Notes: a model not told the origin generated them from the sequence alone. A DNA stretch of 64,000 nucleotides from Lottia gigantea (GCF_000327385.1 NW_008708752.1:1550314-1614313), one strand, 5' to 3'. Positions 45,101-56,010 are shown, counted from the stretch's first letter. Numbers and translations are program-made.

Positions 45101-45813
45101 GACAATTAAATCGTGGTTCAAACCTAATAGTAGACCAGCGATATTCTGGTTAAGAGATTTTGCTCTCTATTAAATCATAAATTTCAGCATGTTTTAATTT
45201 GCCGATGTTAATATTAAGCACAGTAGTGGCATGATGTTATCAGGAACTGTTTTTATACTCACTGGCCACTGATTAAAGCCAAAACTTAAAGGGTTCGTTG
45301 TTATTCCGATTCTATCATCAAATATGATCTCATTTGACTCTATTGGCTCTGTTTCTTGACGACCAAATTCACAAGATTCCATATCACTGGATCTACAATG
45401 AAAATATATTGATGCATCAATTAGGTGAGAGCATAATCAATTATTTTCCAGTTGTACCATTCCAGTTGCCTTATCACCTGCCCACGAACCGAAGATAAAG
45501 CAATTTGTATTCAAGATACCACAATACACTGAGCCAATTCGTTCTAATATACTAAACCTACAAGAAAGGTGAATTTTTCCACCCCCTTTCTAACTAAACA
45601 TTCATTACAGGTGTCTGAATTGTTGTGCTGATAGAGCATTCAGATCAGCTATCCATTAACTGATGTATATTTGTCAAAATTAAGGTAAAGTGAACTACTG
45701 CAATGCAAGTAATTGAATCAAGCTTCTTATTAATCCCTATCGTTCAGGGAATCGAAACTGAACTGCCGCATACAGTCATGTTTGTTAAATAGAAATTGGC
45801 GACCTTTTTGAAA

Positions 45814-45844
<31 letters not shown>

Positions 45845-48800
45845 AATAAAATAAAATAAAATAAAATAAAATTAAATAAAATAAAATAAAATAAAATAAA
45901 ATCAAATTAAATTAAATTAAATTAAATTAAATTAAATTAAATTAAATTAAATAAAATAAAATAATATTAAATTAAATTAAATTAAATTAAATTAAATTAA
46001 ATTAAATTAAATTAAACATTATCAAAATAACCAAATTATACTTACTCTGTGACGTTGCCCAGACAGATAACAAATTTATGATCACATTTATTAGAATCAC
46101 AATCAGAAGCGGAAAAGAACCATCCCCAACCTGCGGCATCACAACACGATCCGTCATATTGTTTACCTTCTCTGTTTTTAAACTTTACAAGTTTAGCTTC
46201 TACTTTTCCTGTTGCTGATACGTATGGTACAATCTGAAACAGGAGAGATATAGCTAATACGCATAGTCAAATCAGAAGTATCGGATATATAGCTGATACG
46301 TATAGTACAATCTGAACCAGAAGATATATAGCTAATACGTATGGTACAATATGAAATCTAAGATATAAAGCTTATACGCATGGTATAATCTGAAATATAA
46401 GATATAGAGCTGATACGAACAGTATTATCTGAATCGTACGGAACAATCTGAAGATATAAATAATACATAATTTGGTACATTCTAAAATGTAAGATATAAA
46501 GCTGAAATGTGTAACTTTAGTTTGTGCCATCCCACAAGACCTTATTTTATTCCAATTTTTTTAGATTGCACGTGTTCTGACCAACGCTAGGTTGGTTCTT
46601 CTGTTGTCCTCTTTGGTATCGTTCATCCTTGGCCGTACACCGCATCGGACATTGGTTATGGGTTTTAATAAAAAGATGCCTGCTGAATCTCTACATATGT
46701 CGACAGACTTGTGCAGTCTTGATGGATCAAGTCCGACCAAGATACAATTAAGCAAAATCTATTCTTGAGCGTCATTCAAAGATCTTTTACCACTTTTAAA
46801 ATACTGAACTTTTAAAATATGAAATTTAATATTTTAAATTTTTTTCTAAATAAACAATAGCTGGGTGGGAAATACAGGAAAAACTTTGTGTAAACAGAAT
46901 AATATCAGTAATTCAATCTATAAAGAAAAGTAAACATTTTCAATTCCATTGACCTTGAGGTACCGTCAAAATAATGTTTTCTTACATATTTCATATTTTG
47001 TCATTTGGTCATAAATACATTTTCAACAATCATTGAAGTAAATTCATCAATTTCGTTGTCAATCCAGTAAGTCATCCTGATAAGGGGTTAAAAGATTGAA
47101 AATGTGGTTTGTCACACCAGTTTACGATAATCAATGTAGATTCTGATTCGCATTTCATAAAAAAATCTATAGCAATTCAAAATGTTGCAAACTTGTATAC
47201 AGTTTATTTTGTCTCAGATCGATGGAGATGGCGTTTGAAGGCTTTTAATTCTTCAACAATTCCTAACGGAGCCTCTGCTCCCTTTTTCAACTAATCTTTC
47301 CTAGAAAGACTATTGACAGGAGAGTAAGGAGAGGACTAGAAAAGAGAGAAAACAGGATATTGAGGAACGGTAAGAAGATAGCAAGGGTAAGAAGGGGTTA
47401 GAACTAAGAAATTTTGGGACACTTGGCAATGGAGTATAGAGGGAGAACATTAACCACAGGAAAGGAGAGGCAGGTAAGGGAAGTAGATGGAAGAAAGAAG
47501 GTATAGCGGGAAGTATGGAGAGTAGGATGAGGGAAGACAGAAAGAATTAAAGAGGAGACTGCAGAGAGGGAAGTATTGAAGTAAAACAGAAGAGACAGAT
47601 TGTGGAAGTTGGTGAGAACAGTGATAATGGTAGAGAAGGAGAGGAGATAGTAGATAGAGAAGAAATGATATCCGACTGCGGTGGGTTTGTTATTAGGCTT
47701 AGGGAATTTCTCTTATTTATTGAGAGGTACTCATTGTTCCTCCATGCTATGCTTCGATTTATAGTAATCCGATGACTTATTTTGGGTCGCCATCATCCAC
47801 TACTCATCTACTACAACGATTCGATATTGACCTTGACATGCGACTGAAATTGTATTAAAAAGAAATTCATAAGCAGCCCCAGTGGTCAAATAAAATTGCA
47901 GAGAATTGCCTCCCTTGAAATGAAACGTATATAAAACGTTACTATTTCAATTAAAGATTTTGCTATGCATTTCAACAAAATTTGATAACAATGCAGGAAA
48001 ATCCTATAATTTGATTTGATTCGCAGATCGTCGTAATAAATTCTAATTTTGGCTAGTTATAAGAAATATCAGATCTCATAATGGGTTATTTTGACTCGCA
48101 AATTGAATTCGAACTAAATTGAGCACTGGCAGATAATCAAAAATCTATTATCAACTATTTAACTGGTCAAGCAAGACACACATCACCACACTACCGACTC
48201 GTTGAAACGTTTTGGATGTCTGATCGCAATAGGTCAATGACTGTGTATGAAAACAGACGAACTAAATAGTGAGCACGTCTATCCAAAGGTGAATAGGAAC
48301 AGGGGTTCGTGATCGACGCTTTCTCATTCTGCAAGTGCATGTAATGCAATTCCATTTCGATCAAAGAATACAACAATAGATACACGCACTATTCCCAGTG
48401 TAATATGTTGAATGAATGAAATATAAGACAGAGTGTGCCTTTCTCAGTGCAAACATCTGGTGTTAGTTTCCATTACCAATACGCCTAGAAGCAAATAACC
48501 AAATTTATCCACCGGAATCTAAATACGCGTGTCATAGTAAACATAGATGAAGAGTTCGTGTTCGTGTGATGGCTTGTCATTATTTTTTTTAGGAGCGCAG
48601 CCATCTTGAAACGTCTTGCGATAGCTATGTCATATGTGGGTTAAGGTGGGAATAGACGATGTACGATGACACAGTGCGGGTATGGCTCGCTTCTGCTATT
48701 ATCTACTGTATCGATAATCCCGCACCGGAAATCGTGCATCGTCTTTTCCCACCTTAACTCTTTTTGGAATAAGACATCATATTTTAATTTCCCAAAGAAC

Positions 48801-51800
48801 AGTTATAAGTATCCCCGATAGACATAAAAAACGTAGAAACTAACTTGAAATTATCTCTTTAAAACCATACTAGATAATAATATGCCAGATATTTACATAC
48901 AATTGCTATTTGGGACATATTTTGCTGATGTGTCAAAAATAGAATACAAAAAATTGGTTAAGTATGTCGTGCGTCTTTAAAAATAGTGTTTTACTATATT
49001 ATGTATGTGTCATACTCTTTTAAAGGATGTTCCACCCATTCGGATTACACCAATTTATATAACTACTTGTTATGAAGATGGCTTTTCCTAATTTGTGGTT
49101 TCCTATCTTGTCAGGACATATTGTTAAATATAGACTGAACATCAGCTTCTATCCCAGCCCCTGATAGCTATTTTGAAAGTTGTCGGCTAGTGTAGAGACA
49201 GAAAAGCTAGGCCCTGTTTTGTGGCGATTTTCCGCACCTCCGATGGTGCGAGGGTTTAAAACCTATTTGTTTAAATCGGTCTACCAAATCCAGATATATA
49301 TTTTTGTAGTCCAGTGACACCGTCATGATCCCACACAATTTCTGTTGCGTCTGCAGTTCCATCAAAGTTTTATTTTAACCAAAATGATCTCTCGTCGATA
49401 ATTTAAAACTGCGTGCGCAGCCAAAAGTTCGAGGATCACAGCGACAAATGATACTTACAAAATGAACGTTACGGTGATGCCCAACACTAACATCGTAAAG
49501 GTAATTTAGTATTATGAGAGAAAAAACGCATCTTCGGAGGTGTGGAAAATCCCCGTAAAACAGGGCCTAGTTTTTCTGACACCACAGCCGATATCTGTCA
49601 AGATATCTATCTAGGCTTGAAAAGAGGAATGTTTCGGGCTATGTTAGATATTAATCACAGTTTCAGCAATACACAGTAGCATACATGATTGTAGACGGAC
49701 TTCGTTTCTATTCATTTATACAGCAAATGTATAACCTCACACAAATGTTAGTGGGGTGTGGAATTGAAAATACCAAAAAACAAATACACACTGGCAAGAT
49801 TTCTCGTGAAAACAAGTTGGTTCAAAATTAACGTTCTAAGGGCCGTTTATTAGCCGCAGGGTAACTTAAAGCGGGGTGTCATCACTCTGTGGCGGCTACA
49901 ATGCAGGGGGAACCAAGGCTCCAAGAATACATTTTTTGTGGAAATATGAATTTTTCAGTGTAAAAATATTATAATATTGATTAGATTGCAGAATGAAGGT
50001 CCTATTTTTCCATGGGAACCCCTCTAGAATGGCTTCGAACAAAATGTTTGTAGTGTTCCTCGCCAATCCAAAGTTCTGAAGCTGCCACTGCACTCAAACA
50101 ATGTTAAAATTGTACAATATATAAAAGTCGTCCAAAAATATCATGCAAATACTTCATGAATAACGGAAATTTGTAAAAAAAAATGTGTAATGTGTATAAG
50201 AGGTTTTCTAAAAAAAATTTGTATCGGTGACACTGAGCATCAATTTTCACCATTCCATGTTTTCAATCAGAACTACGTGGTTCCTGATATTCCACGATTT
50301 AGAAAATTAGAAATTTAGAAAACCTCTTTACAATCCCTTTAAGTCTCCGAAACTAAAGTGGTGACTTTACGACAGATTGTATAGGTTTTAAATTCGAACT
50401 TTAGACTTTTGAAATGTGCGATATTTGAGGAGACTTGAAATTGTTTCCTTTTTAAATATTATTTTACTACCAACAACTTGACCTAATTATTGAAGTGCTT
50501 CTAATTAAATATTTGACCTAGTAAATTTTTAACTTATTAGATCACATTTAGGCAATGATTTCAATGACAATTTTAATATAATTGCTGACTTAACCAAAAT
50601 CAATTAATATGCGTTACCTATTATGCTCTACCTTTGAAGCAAGCTTATATAGCCAGGCCCGTAGCCAGACTTGGTTGTTCGGAGGGGCAAGTATTGTATC
50701 TGGAAGGGCAATAGTGTTTGTGGAATTGCTCGGTAGTCAGAATTGTTTTCTTTGCTGTAGTGCAATACGATATTCAATTTTGCCAAAAAAAGTTGCAAAA
50801 GATATGACTAGATCATTGTCATTTTAAACTTCTCATTTCATGTTTAAAAAGTCAGAATCAGTTAAACCGAGTGGTTACAAATTCTAGCTGTTGCTCACCT
50901 CGGAGTTTAAAATATACCATTGTCTTGGTTGTAAATGTACCAACTTGCCTTTATTTTATTATCAACTGAGCTACAAGACCAAGAGAAACGTTTTGATAGG
51001 GAGGTGGACAAACCCAATGATAAAAAGGATTAAACATTTGGCATGTTTGAAATGATGGATAAGATCGATAAGATCGGGATTTTTTACAATTGAGAAGCTG
51101 AAAACATTCTTGTAAATCTGTGTGAATTTGGTCCAATATGAAATACTGCCAGGACATAATCTGTATCAGACATCCAAGTCAATCAAGGAGAGTTTTCCAT
51201 ATATTTTCTCGATTACGTTGCCTTCAGAATGAGGATCAGCACATTAGACTACAGACTAATGTACTAAAATAAAATACAATGGAGTAGTACGTCCCGACTA
51301 TCTGCACTTTTCTTAGTTAATGGTTTTGGGATTATTCTATTATTGTACAAATAAGCATACATAATCATAGTACTGTTGGCTGTATTTAAGAGATAAAGAA
51401 AGCATGATAAGATATAATATTAATAAAGAATAACAGGTTGTATACATTATAAATATATAGTATCTAATAACAACGTGGCTACCAGAGCCGAGTATTGTGA
51501 TGCCAATAAATGAGATGTTTCCGGTGTTTCTCTCTGTTTCACGGAAGCTCGATTGGCCAGTTGTTCTCTATGGGTGGCGGTAAGAGATATCGCATTTCGG
51601 ACATGGTCATTGAGACTGACCAAAGTGACTTACTGGTTAAATATTAATGAGGTCAACATGTTTCGGCCACATTCTGGACTTTGAATACGCAGTTTATCAC
51701 AATATTAAAAATAGTTCACTAATTCCCACCTGACCAATGCAGAATCTCGTATATTTATTCGGAACGCTAATAACGTTTTCTTAAAGGCTTCTCGAAAAAA

Positions 51801-54743
51801 ATCATATTATGAAAATAAAGACAAAGCACTAATATGTATACAACTAGCGTACATGAAATCAAATTGTTAAATTTTGCATTACGAATGAATATATATGATG
51901 TGAAATGGAAATTGAACAGCTTGTCGGTTCTTCTTTCCGCATTTCATTTAAATTCAAAGTGATGATTATGGTATGCCTTTGAGTAATTGACTAATCTTTT
52001 TGGGGTCGACGTGTTAAACAGTGAGCAGTCTGTGATAAAAAAAAACCCCCATAAAACCCAAATTTATCTTTAGCACATGGGTTTCGCAATAATGGATACA
52101 CACGCAAATATCAAAGACCAGATTCTGATACAGTCAGCTGTAAAGGACAGCAGAATCGACGACTTCTTCTGTGCAATATGGGATTTACAAAATCATGATA
52201 CCCTCTATAGCACATATTCACAATGTCGAGCTATAACAAACTTAATACAGCCAGAAAATCAGAGGCCTCGACAGAAAGTCTGTGAGCACAAAGCCATAAT
52301 GTCTGGCTCTGGAGTCTGATTGACTGTATTCGTCGGTGTAAAATCCAATCAAATCGTTGCATTCTGTTATACAAGAAAGGTAACTATTGTAGTCAAGATA
52401 TAAGTACGAAGTTCGTAATAGCTTGACATTGTGAAGATTAATACCCCCTATAGTATTACCGACACATGTATATAATTTACGTACAGTATGGCAAAATTCA
52501 GAGATTTCTGTGGACGATTTTTTGCAATGGAAAAATCCTAGACCTCTCATAAACATATGTAAATGAACTTTATAATACCTTTAAGTATACATCTATTCAA
52601 ACATGACCTATGTCAAGATACATGTAAAATATGTTATGAATTAACTCGAGCTACTTTTAGAAACCATACTAAATATTATGTAATATGACTTTAAGAAAGT
52701 GACAAAAATACGACTGTAAATGTAAACCATAAGTTAGTAGTGTATAGCACTATTTTAAAGTGGTTCTTATGGTTCAAGTTACAATATTCCAAGCTTGTTT
52801 GTGGCATTTTCTAATCTACTTAGAGAATATTTGTCAATTTCAGCTATTCTTATAACTTGTAGATATTAATCCCGGAGCTTGGTGCTTGTAATTATGCGAA
52901 GCTTGCCGAGCGTCACTCACCATCCATGAAGAACAAGTGAAATATAAGCCATAAAAAAGGTCAGGGAACGAGGAATTGGATTCTATATTTTGATCGAAAT
53001 GAACAAATTGTTTTTTTTGCGCTTGTGTGATAATCATAATTATTCCATTCATATAGGATGGTACAGTTGATTTTCTTTTGTGAAGAAAATAAATACTGAT
53101 TCTGTGATATCTGAACATTAAACATGCAAACTAGTGCATCTAGAAGAATTTGACAGGTTTTTCTCTGGGACGTAACTTAGCTCAACAAGAAGTTTTTGAT
53201 TATATAAGGCCTATTACTACAGACGTCGGTTGTAACAAATGAAAGACACGTGTGACAAGGTTGTAGATTCTGGAAATGGTGGACGATCATACCACAAGCC
53301 ACCTGTCCTATTAAATTGGGAGAAAAAAACGTGGACGAGGTGACTCAGCTTGCTCGCTAACGCAGGATCCGTTTGGACTTTCTGGGGGTAATGACGCGTT
53401 TTGTAATTTAGCATAACAGTTTTTGAAAATCATAAATTAAATCGTTCAATGCAATCAGGCTATATTTTCAAACATTGAAAAAGATTGCAGGGAAACCTAA
53501 GAGAAAATCACGAAAATTGATTTATTTAGGATTAATAGGGGGGAGGGGGGCAATGCAAACGATCGGGGATAATTGAAAGAAAAAAGTTGAAAACCCATGT
53601 TGTAGATGGAGACCATACCTTTGGAAGTGTCTAGCCGGATTCTCTTGTGATGTGACATAGGTATAAGCATCGTTAGCTTATCACTTTCCAATCTTCAACA
53701 GCCATGGATCGTACATATGATCCTCCGTTTATTGTCGCATTATTGTCGCCCTATTAACACATGTCCCTACAATGTGTTACGCCAGAATGTATCATGAAAA
53801 CTTCACTTAAAACTGATTTGTATATAAGACATGCCTCCAGTAGTTGACTTTCTTCTTAACATTTGTTTACGTAACCGCTGCATTTTTTGCACTTCCGGTT
53901 TACTCAAACAGCAAAAAAGAAGTTCTTTGATTTAGAATATAAATCGAAACATCTTGAGACATATTAAATTTAAAGTGTTTTGTATCCTATTGTTTGGTGC
54001 AGAAGACACTCACGAGGTACAGGAGGAATAGCGATAACTATTCTGCCGAGTACCTACTGTCCACTGTTCTTAGTGATTCGATGATTGACCCAGATAAGAG
54101 GTCCTTCCTCATCCTAAAATAGCTTTAAGATACATTGCTATGCTATGAGAGGTTGAAACACCTATCACCAGCAAAGGTTAATATTCTTTCTTTAGGTTTC
54201 TAGTCAGATTAGTTTGAATAACAAAAACAATCAATTCATACAAAACTCAGATCACAAAACAATCATAAATTCATCTGCACGGGAAAGCAGCAATTCATAA
54301 AACATTGATTACGTTATATCTGGAAACAAGACTTCTTGTAAATCATTCAAAATGATGGACAATGCAGGTGTTATTTCGCCGGACATCCATTTGTTTTTGC
54401 ATTTATCACATTGGAAAGAAAGCTGTAAAAGCAGTTGTAAAACCACAGGAGTATGATATAAACTTGATGGACATATAAACCTCAGGCTTTTTCGGAACTC
54501 TTGCCAACCTGCAAATCGGGTATAATACAGTGGTGTTACTTTTCAGTCATTATTTGGATAATTACAACTTAAAATATCGTTTAATTTGTACTCAATAACT
54601 GACCTCTGTCTTTAAACATGCGATATATTGCATAGTACTATATCTGGAGCAAATTGTCGGAGAAAAGGCGAACATAAATAGAAATTGAGAGTTTTACACG
54701 TACTCACCTGCACGAAGACTACGATAGTCCATAAAAACCACAT
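19964..54743 (-). CDS. Giant secreted DSL-EGF-mucin protein (Notch-ligand-like N-terminus), 11 exons proposed
   Basis: Proposed exons on the minus strand: 54743-54708, 46233-46046, 45392-45263, 44932-44781, 44256-44120, 43869-43747, 43547-43378, 42191-42020, 41616-25741, 24528-24445 and 24177-19964. Each border is GT-AG and every phase joins, giving 21,246 nt or 7,081 residues. Order: signal peptide ([12 protein letters not shown] plus the next residues), MNNL domain, DSL domain, eleven EGFs, Thr/Ser linker, two EGF pairs, a mucin stretch, a ~300-unit 13-residue repeat preceded by one more EGF, then an 8-residue-repeat mucin and a basic Tyr-rich tail. No transmembrane segment is visible, unlike Delta or Jagged, so secretion is inferred. 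Least certain points: the first exon (8.5-kb intron) and the 25741 to 24528 junction. If that splice is not used, the first protein stops at 25712 (5,658 residues) and the last two exons belong to a separate gene. Confidence 0.72.
21612..22720 (-). repeat. 24-bp coding tandem repeat (8 residues, SSTESPDL/F type)
   Basis: About 45 units of 24 bp inside the terminal mucin exon, reading [10 protein letters not shown] on the minus strand. Variants include [16 protein letters not shown] and a unit interrupted by SADTESPD. Units keep Ser/Thr, one or two acidic residues and usually a proline, the classic pattern of a mucin-type O-glycosylation domain. Frame is preserved across the array. Confidence 0.93.
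24770..24819. other. 50-base assembly gap
   Basis: Run of exactly 50 N within the intron between the small mucin exon (24528-24445) and the giant exon. A further small exon could be hidden here or beside it: on the minus strand a donor-like ACATACAG before GTAACTTTC sits at about 24828, but its frame is not decided. Confidence 0.95.
24829..25740. other. Probable intron between the two mucin exons
   Basis: No clear exon seen. It contains a dispersed repeat at about 25050-25240 (GGCATCTGATTGGCTATATA ... GCACGAAGCTCGTAATAGC) related to 52240-52440. The alternative stop for the upstream gene is at 25712-25714. Confidence 0.5.
25741..41616 (-). CDS. Giant 15.9-kb exon: EGFs 5-16, mucin linkers and 13-residue repeat array
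   Basis: Enters in phase 1 after a T-rich acceptor (CTTTTTAG before GTAAAAATTGCGAACTTG). First come EGFs such as [24 protein letters not shown] and [12 protein letters not shown] through [12 protein letters not shown], then a Thr/Ser linker and two almost identical EGF pairs ([11 protein letters not shown] / [12 protein letters not shown]). About 620 residues of non-repetitive Thr/Ser mucin follow, then an isolated EGF ([12 protein letters not shown], 37910-38035), and finally the 13-residue array. The C-terminal flank returns to non-repetitive sequence ([17 protein letters not shown]). The proposed exit is AAAG before GTATTTTG at 25741, phase 1; without it, translation stops at 25712. Cysteine occurs almost only in the EGF modules, so the mucin part is expected to be an extended, glycosylated rod. 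Confidence 0.85.
26230..37905 (-). repeat. 39-bp coding tandem repeat array, about 300 units (13 residues)
   Basis: Minus-strand units read [13 protein letters not shown] with substitutions, period 39 bp (best seen at 32700-33980 and 35990-36600). 11.7 kb divided by 39 gives about 300 units. Nearly every unit keeps Thr/Ser clusters, one hydrophobic residue (usually Ile) and two or three acidic residues. The array is highly homogenised in the middle and diverged at both edges, as expected from unequal exchange. Frame is kept throughout; indels are mostly multiples of three. Confidence 0.96.
39890..40700 (-). repeat. 402-bp tandem duplication of an EGF pair plus linker
   Basis: The blocks from GTTGAAACGGCATCAGTAG at 39927 and at 40329 are offset by 402 bp (134 codons) and nearly identical across both EGFs. 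Both encode [12 protein letters not shown] and [10 protein letters not shown], plus linkers of TTIDDLS type. The EGF parts are almost unchanged while the linkers differ by small in-frame indels, which indicates recent duplication or gene conversion. Confidence 0.92.
42020..43869 (-). CDS. EGF repeats 1-4 of the DSL-mucin gene (three exons)
   Basis: Exon 43869-43747 completes the DSL-EGF junction (GWSGDDC) and encodes EGF1 ([12 protein letters not shown]). Exon 43547-43378 encodes EGF2 ([12 protein letters not shown]) and half of EGF3 ([10 protein letters not shown]). Exon 42191-42020 finishes EGF3 ([12 protein letters not shown]) and encodes EGF4 ([12 protein letters not shown]). Many modules begin D/N-I-D/N-E-C, the calcium-binding type. 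Several carry C-x-S-x-P-C (O-glucose) and C-x4-T-C (O-fucose) patterns, as in Notch-pathway EGFs. Intron phases 1 and 0 are consistent through the set. Confidence 0.9.
42390..42620 (+). repeat. Candidate tRNA-derived SINE in an intron
   Basis: A block of higher GC than its surroundings, with a B-box-like GTTCGAAATC at about 42502 and an A-box-like TAGTGGTTCAGATGG about 70 bp before it. The stretch GTGCTACAGGCTG ... TCATTGCACCCGGCATGG recurs in degraded form at 15930-15990. The tail GTAAAACTCCATTCATTTC is also found near 18285. Class assignment is tentative. Confidence 0.4.
44120..46233 (-). CDS. MNNL and DSL domains of the DSL-mucin gene (four exons)
   Basis: The region that in Delta/Serrate/Jagged ligands contacts Notch. 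Exon 46233-46046 gives [28 protein letters not shown] and [14 protein letters not shown]. Exon 45392-45263 gives [12 protein letters not shown] and [11 protein letters not shown]. Exon 44932-44781 gives [12 protein letters not shown], the late strand of the C2-like domain. Exon 44256-44120 is the DSL core: [16 protein letters not shown], then DDNTGHFIC, then GNKLCIQG, with the sixth cysteine in the next exon. All six DSL cysteines, the YYG and GHF motifs and the following GW are present, so a folded domain is expected. Closest in style to Jagged/Serrate (double Cys, CxFG, SF-F-W). Confidence 0.93.
45810..46016. repeat. Pentanucleotide microsatellite (AAAAT/AAATT)n
   Basis: About 200 bp of AAAAT units giving way to AAATT units and back, in the intron directly downstream of the first MNNL exon (exon border at 46046, 30 bp away). 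The switches between unit types indicate several rounds of point mutation and expansion. Confidence 0.97.
47310..47670 (+). repeat. Purine-rich (GA) tract
   Basis: About 360 bp in which the plus strand is dominated by A and G (GGAGAGTAAGGAGAGGACTA, GAGAAGGAGAGGAGATAG). There is no regular period. On the transcribed minus strand it is a polypyrimidine stretch inside the first intron. Confidence 0.8.
48641..48758. repeat. Short MITE with ~28-bp terminal inverted repeats
   Basis: GTTAAGGTGGGAATAGACGA at the left is mirrored by TCGTCTTTTCCCACCTTAAC at the right. The arms match at about 26 of 28 positions and the total is 118 bp. No coding capacity. No clear target-site duplication was identified. 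Confidence 0.85.
49145..49620. repeat. MITE-like element with ~100-bp inverted arms
   Basis: Left arm contains CTAGGCCCTGTTTTGTGG and TTTTCCGCACCTCCGA; right arm contains TCGGAGGTGTGGAAAATCC and TAAAACAGGGCCTAG. Outer arm parts (CCTGATAGCTATTTTG / AAGATATCTATCTAGG) also pair with mismatches. The interior of about 250 bp has no open frame of note. Confidence 0.8.
50195..50341. repeat. Short copy of the 16509-16883 MITE family
   Basis: AAGAGGTTTTCTAAAAAAAA at the left and TTTAGAAAACCTCTTTACAA at the right are inverted. The inner blocks CACTGAGCATCAATTTTC and CGTGGTTCCTG match the longer copy. It lacks most of the right inner arm. Confidence 0.75.
52240..52440 (+). repeat. Dispersed repeat related to 25050-25240
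   Basis: Shared blocks in order: AAGCCATAATG-type, GATTGACTGTA / GATTGGCTATA, CCAATCAAATCG and GTACGAAGTTCGTAATAGC. The two copies differ substantially. The tail AATAGCTTGACATTGTGAAG also matches 8131-8150. Confidence 0.6.
54708..54743 (-). CDS. Proposed first coding exon (signal peptide) of the DSL-mucin gene
   Basis: ATG at 54743-54741 opens 12 codons, [12 protein letters not shown], followed directly by a strong donor (CAG before GTGAGTACG). Phase 0 fits the acceptor at 46233, whose first residues [15 protein letters not shown] complete a plausible signal peptide and lead into the MNNL domain. The exon is tiny and 8.5 kb from the next, so it rests on phase, donor strength and hydrophobicity; another first exon cannot be excluded. 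Confidence 0.5.
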
Positions 54744-54929
54744 GTTTCAGAATTATGGACACATTTATATAGACATAAAAAAAATCCGAAAGCACTAAAA
54801 CAGTATATTTCGAAATCAAAGAAATTAATCCATTCTGTGACTGACTTATATGAATGACTGATATTAACTTGTACGTTTCTAGAGTGGTCAGGGTATAACA
54901 GAAGTTGAGACACACCCCTTAATAGTACG

Positions 54930-54946
54930 AGTTCCTATATAGTGTC
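54930..54946 (-). promoter_or_regulatory. Candidate TATA box upstream of the signal-peptide exon
   Basis: Minus-strand ACACTATATAGGAAC lies about 190 bp upstream of ATG 54743. The distance allows a start site near 54905 with a ~160-base 5' UTR. It supports the proposed first exon only weakly because the sequence is AT-rich. Confidence 0.3.
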
Positions 54947-56010
54947 TGTAATGCACATTTGGGTAAACTTATCTTTCCTTCATATGGTTACGTATTAAGT
55001 ATAATGGTAGTTGGAAGGGTGTGTATATGGTTTGTTCTAATGTTCACATCCCCGGAAATATACCGCGAGCGACAATATTCTAACTTTAAAGGGACGCTAC
55101 TTATAAATTCTTTCAAAACAACGTTAAAAGTTAAAGCATTTTCCTTACATCAGTTATATTTGATTTGGATTTTATTGGTTTTGCTAAATATGTTATATAT
55201 ACCGTATAATAAAATTGAAAGAAAAATACCAATAGTACAACTCTAATAAGGCTGAAAATCAGTGACGACGCCACAGGAGGGATATTGTCCCCACAAGAAA
55301 CAAATTTTAAAACGTTTTTGTCCCAAAATATGTGTCAGACTGCAACAAATCTATCAAATTTTTGGGGAAAATTTTCTCGGGTGACCCTCTCAGACGCTCC
55401 GTGAGAGCTTTACAACTATTCAGCATTTTCAATTCAGTCTCCACAGTTGTCCCCCGCCACCCCCCGCCCTCCTCATTGAGGTAGTCTGCCCTTCTATTTG
55501 TACCCTCAGTTTTTGGGAGACTGGTGAAAATAACACCGAAGAACGTGGTTCACAATCATTTTGAATTAACATGTTATGAATTTTGGTGGTTGATGTAATG
55601 CGGCGAATGATCAATTTTCTTTTTGGATTTATACGATTGACGTATCACTTTTTACTTTATTCTACTTGTACAGTAAAGGCTTAAAAATCATCAACACATG
55701 TTCACCAATATTTACATCAATAAACGGAAGTTTGGAACTGTTTAGATGAGCAGAGATGTACCGTTAAACCACACCCTTCGACTCAACAACTGTTCTCAGC
55801 TTACAACACAATAATGCCTGACCAAAATGTTTGATTTTGGCGTTGTATGATTATTCGAAAAGTTTCAATCATTGTTGGCAGTCATTTGCGGTTCTGTAAC
55901 TGAGAAATTCATTCATTGGCTTTGAACTATTTTATGAATATGTGGGTTTGGCTGATAACGATCCCACACCAATAGACTCTGCTGGTGGACTTTCCCCGAG
56001 GTCATTCTTT

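Larger units (their letters stand above)
46234..54707. other. Proposed first intron of the DSL-mucin gene
   Basis: No gene recognised on either strand. It contains a near-repeat cluster (AGCTGATACG/TACAATCTGAA) at 46215-46500 that looks like decayed copies of the adjacent exon-intron border, a purine-rich tract at 47310-47670, MITE-like palindromes at 48641-48758, 49145-49620 and 50195-50341, and dispersed repeats at 52240-52440 and 53485-53600. The short open frames here have no family features. Confidence 0.5.

Noticed and set aside
54959-55246. 95-codon hydrophobic plus-strand frame
   Set aside because: Divergently placed next to the proposed DSL-mucin promoter but without signal, domain or splice support.
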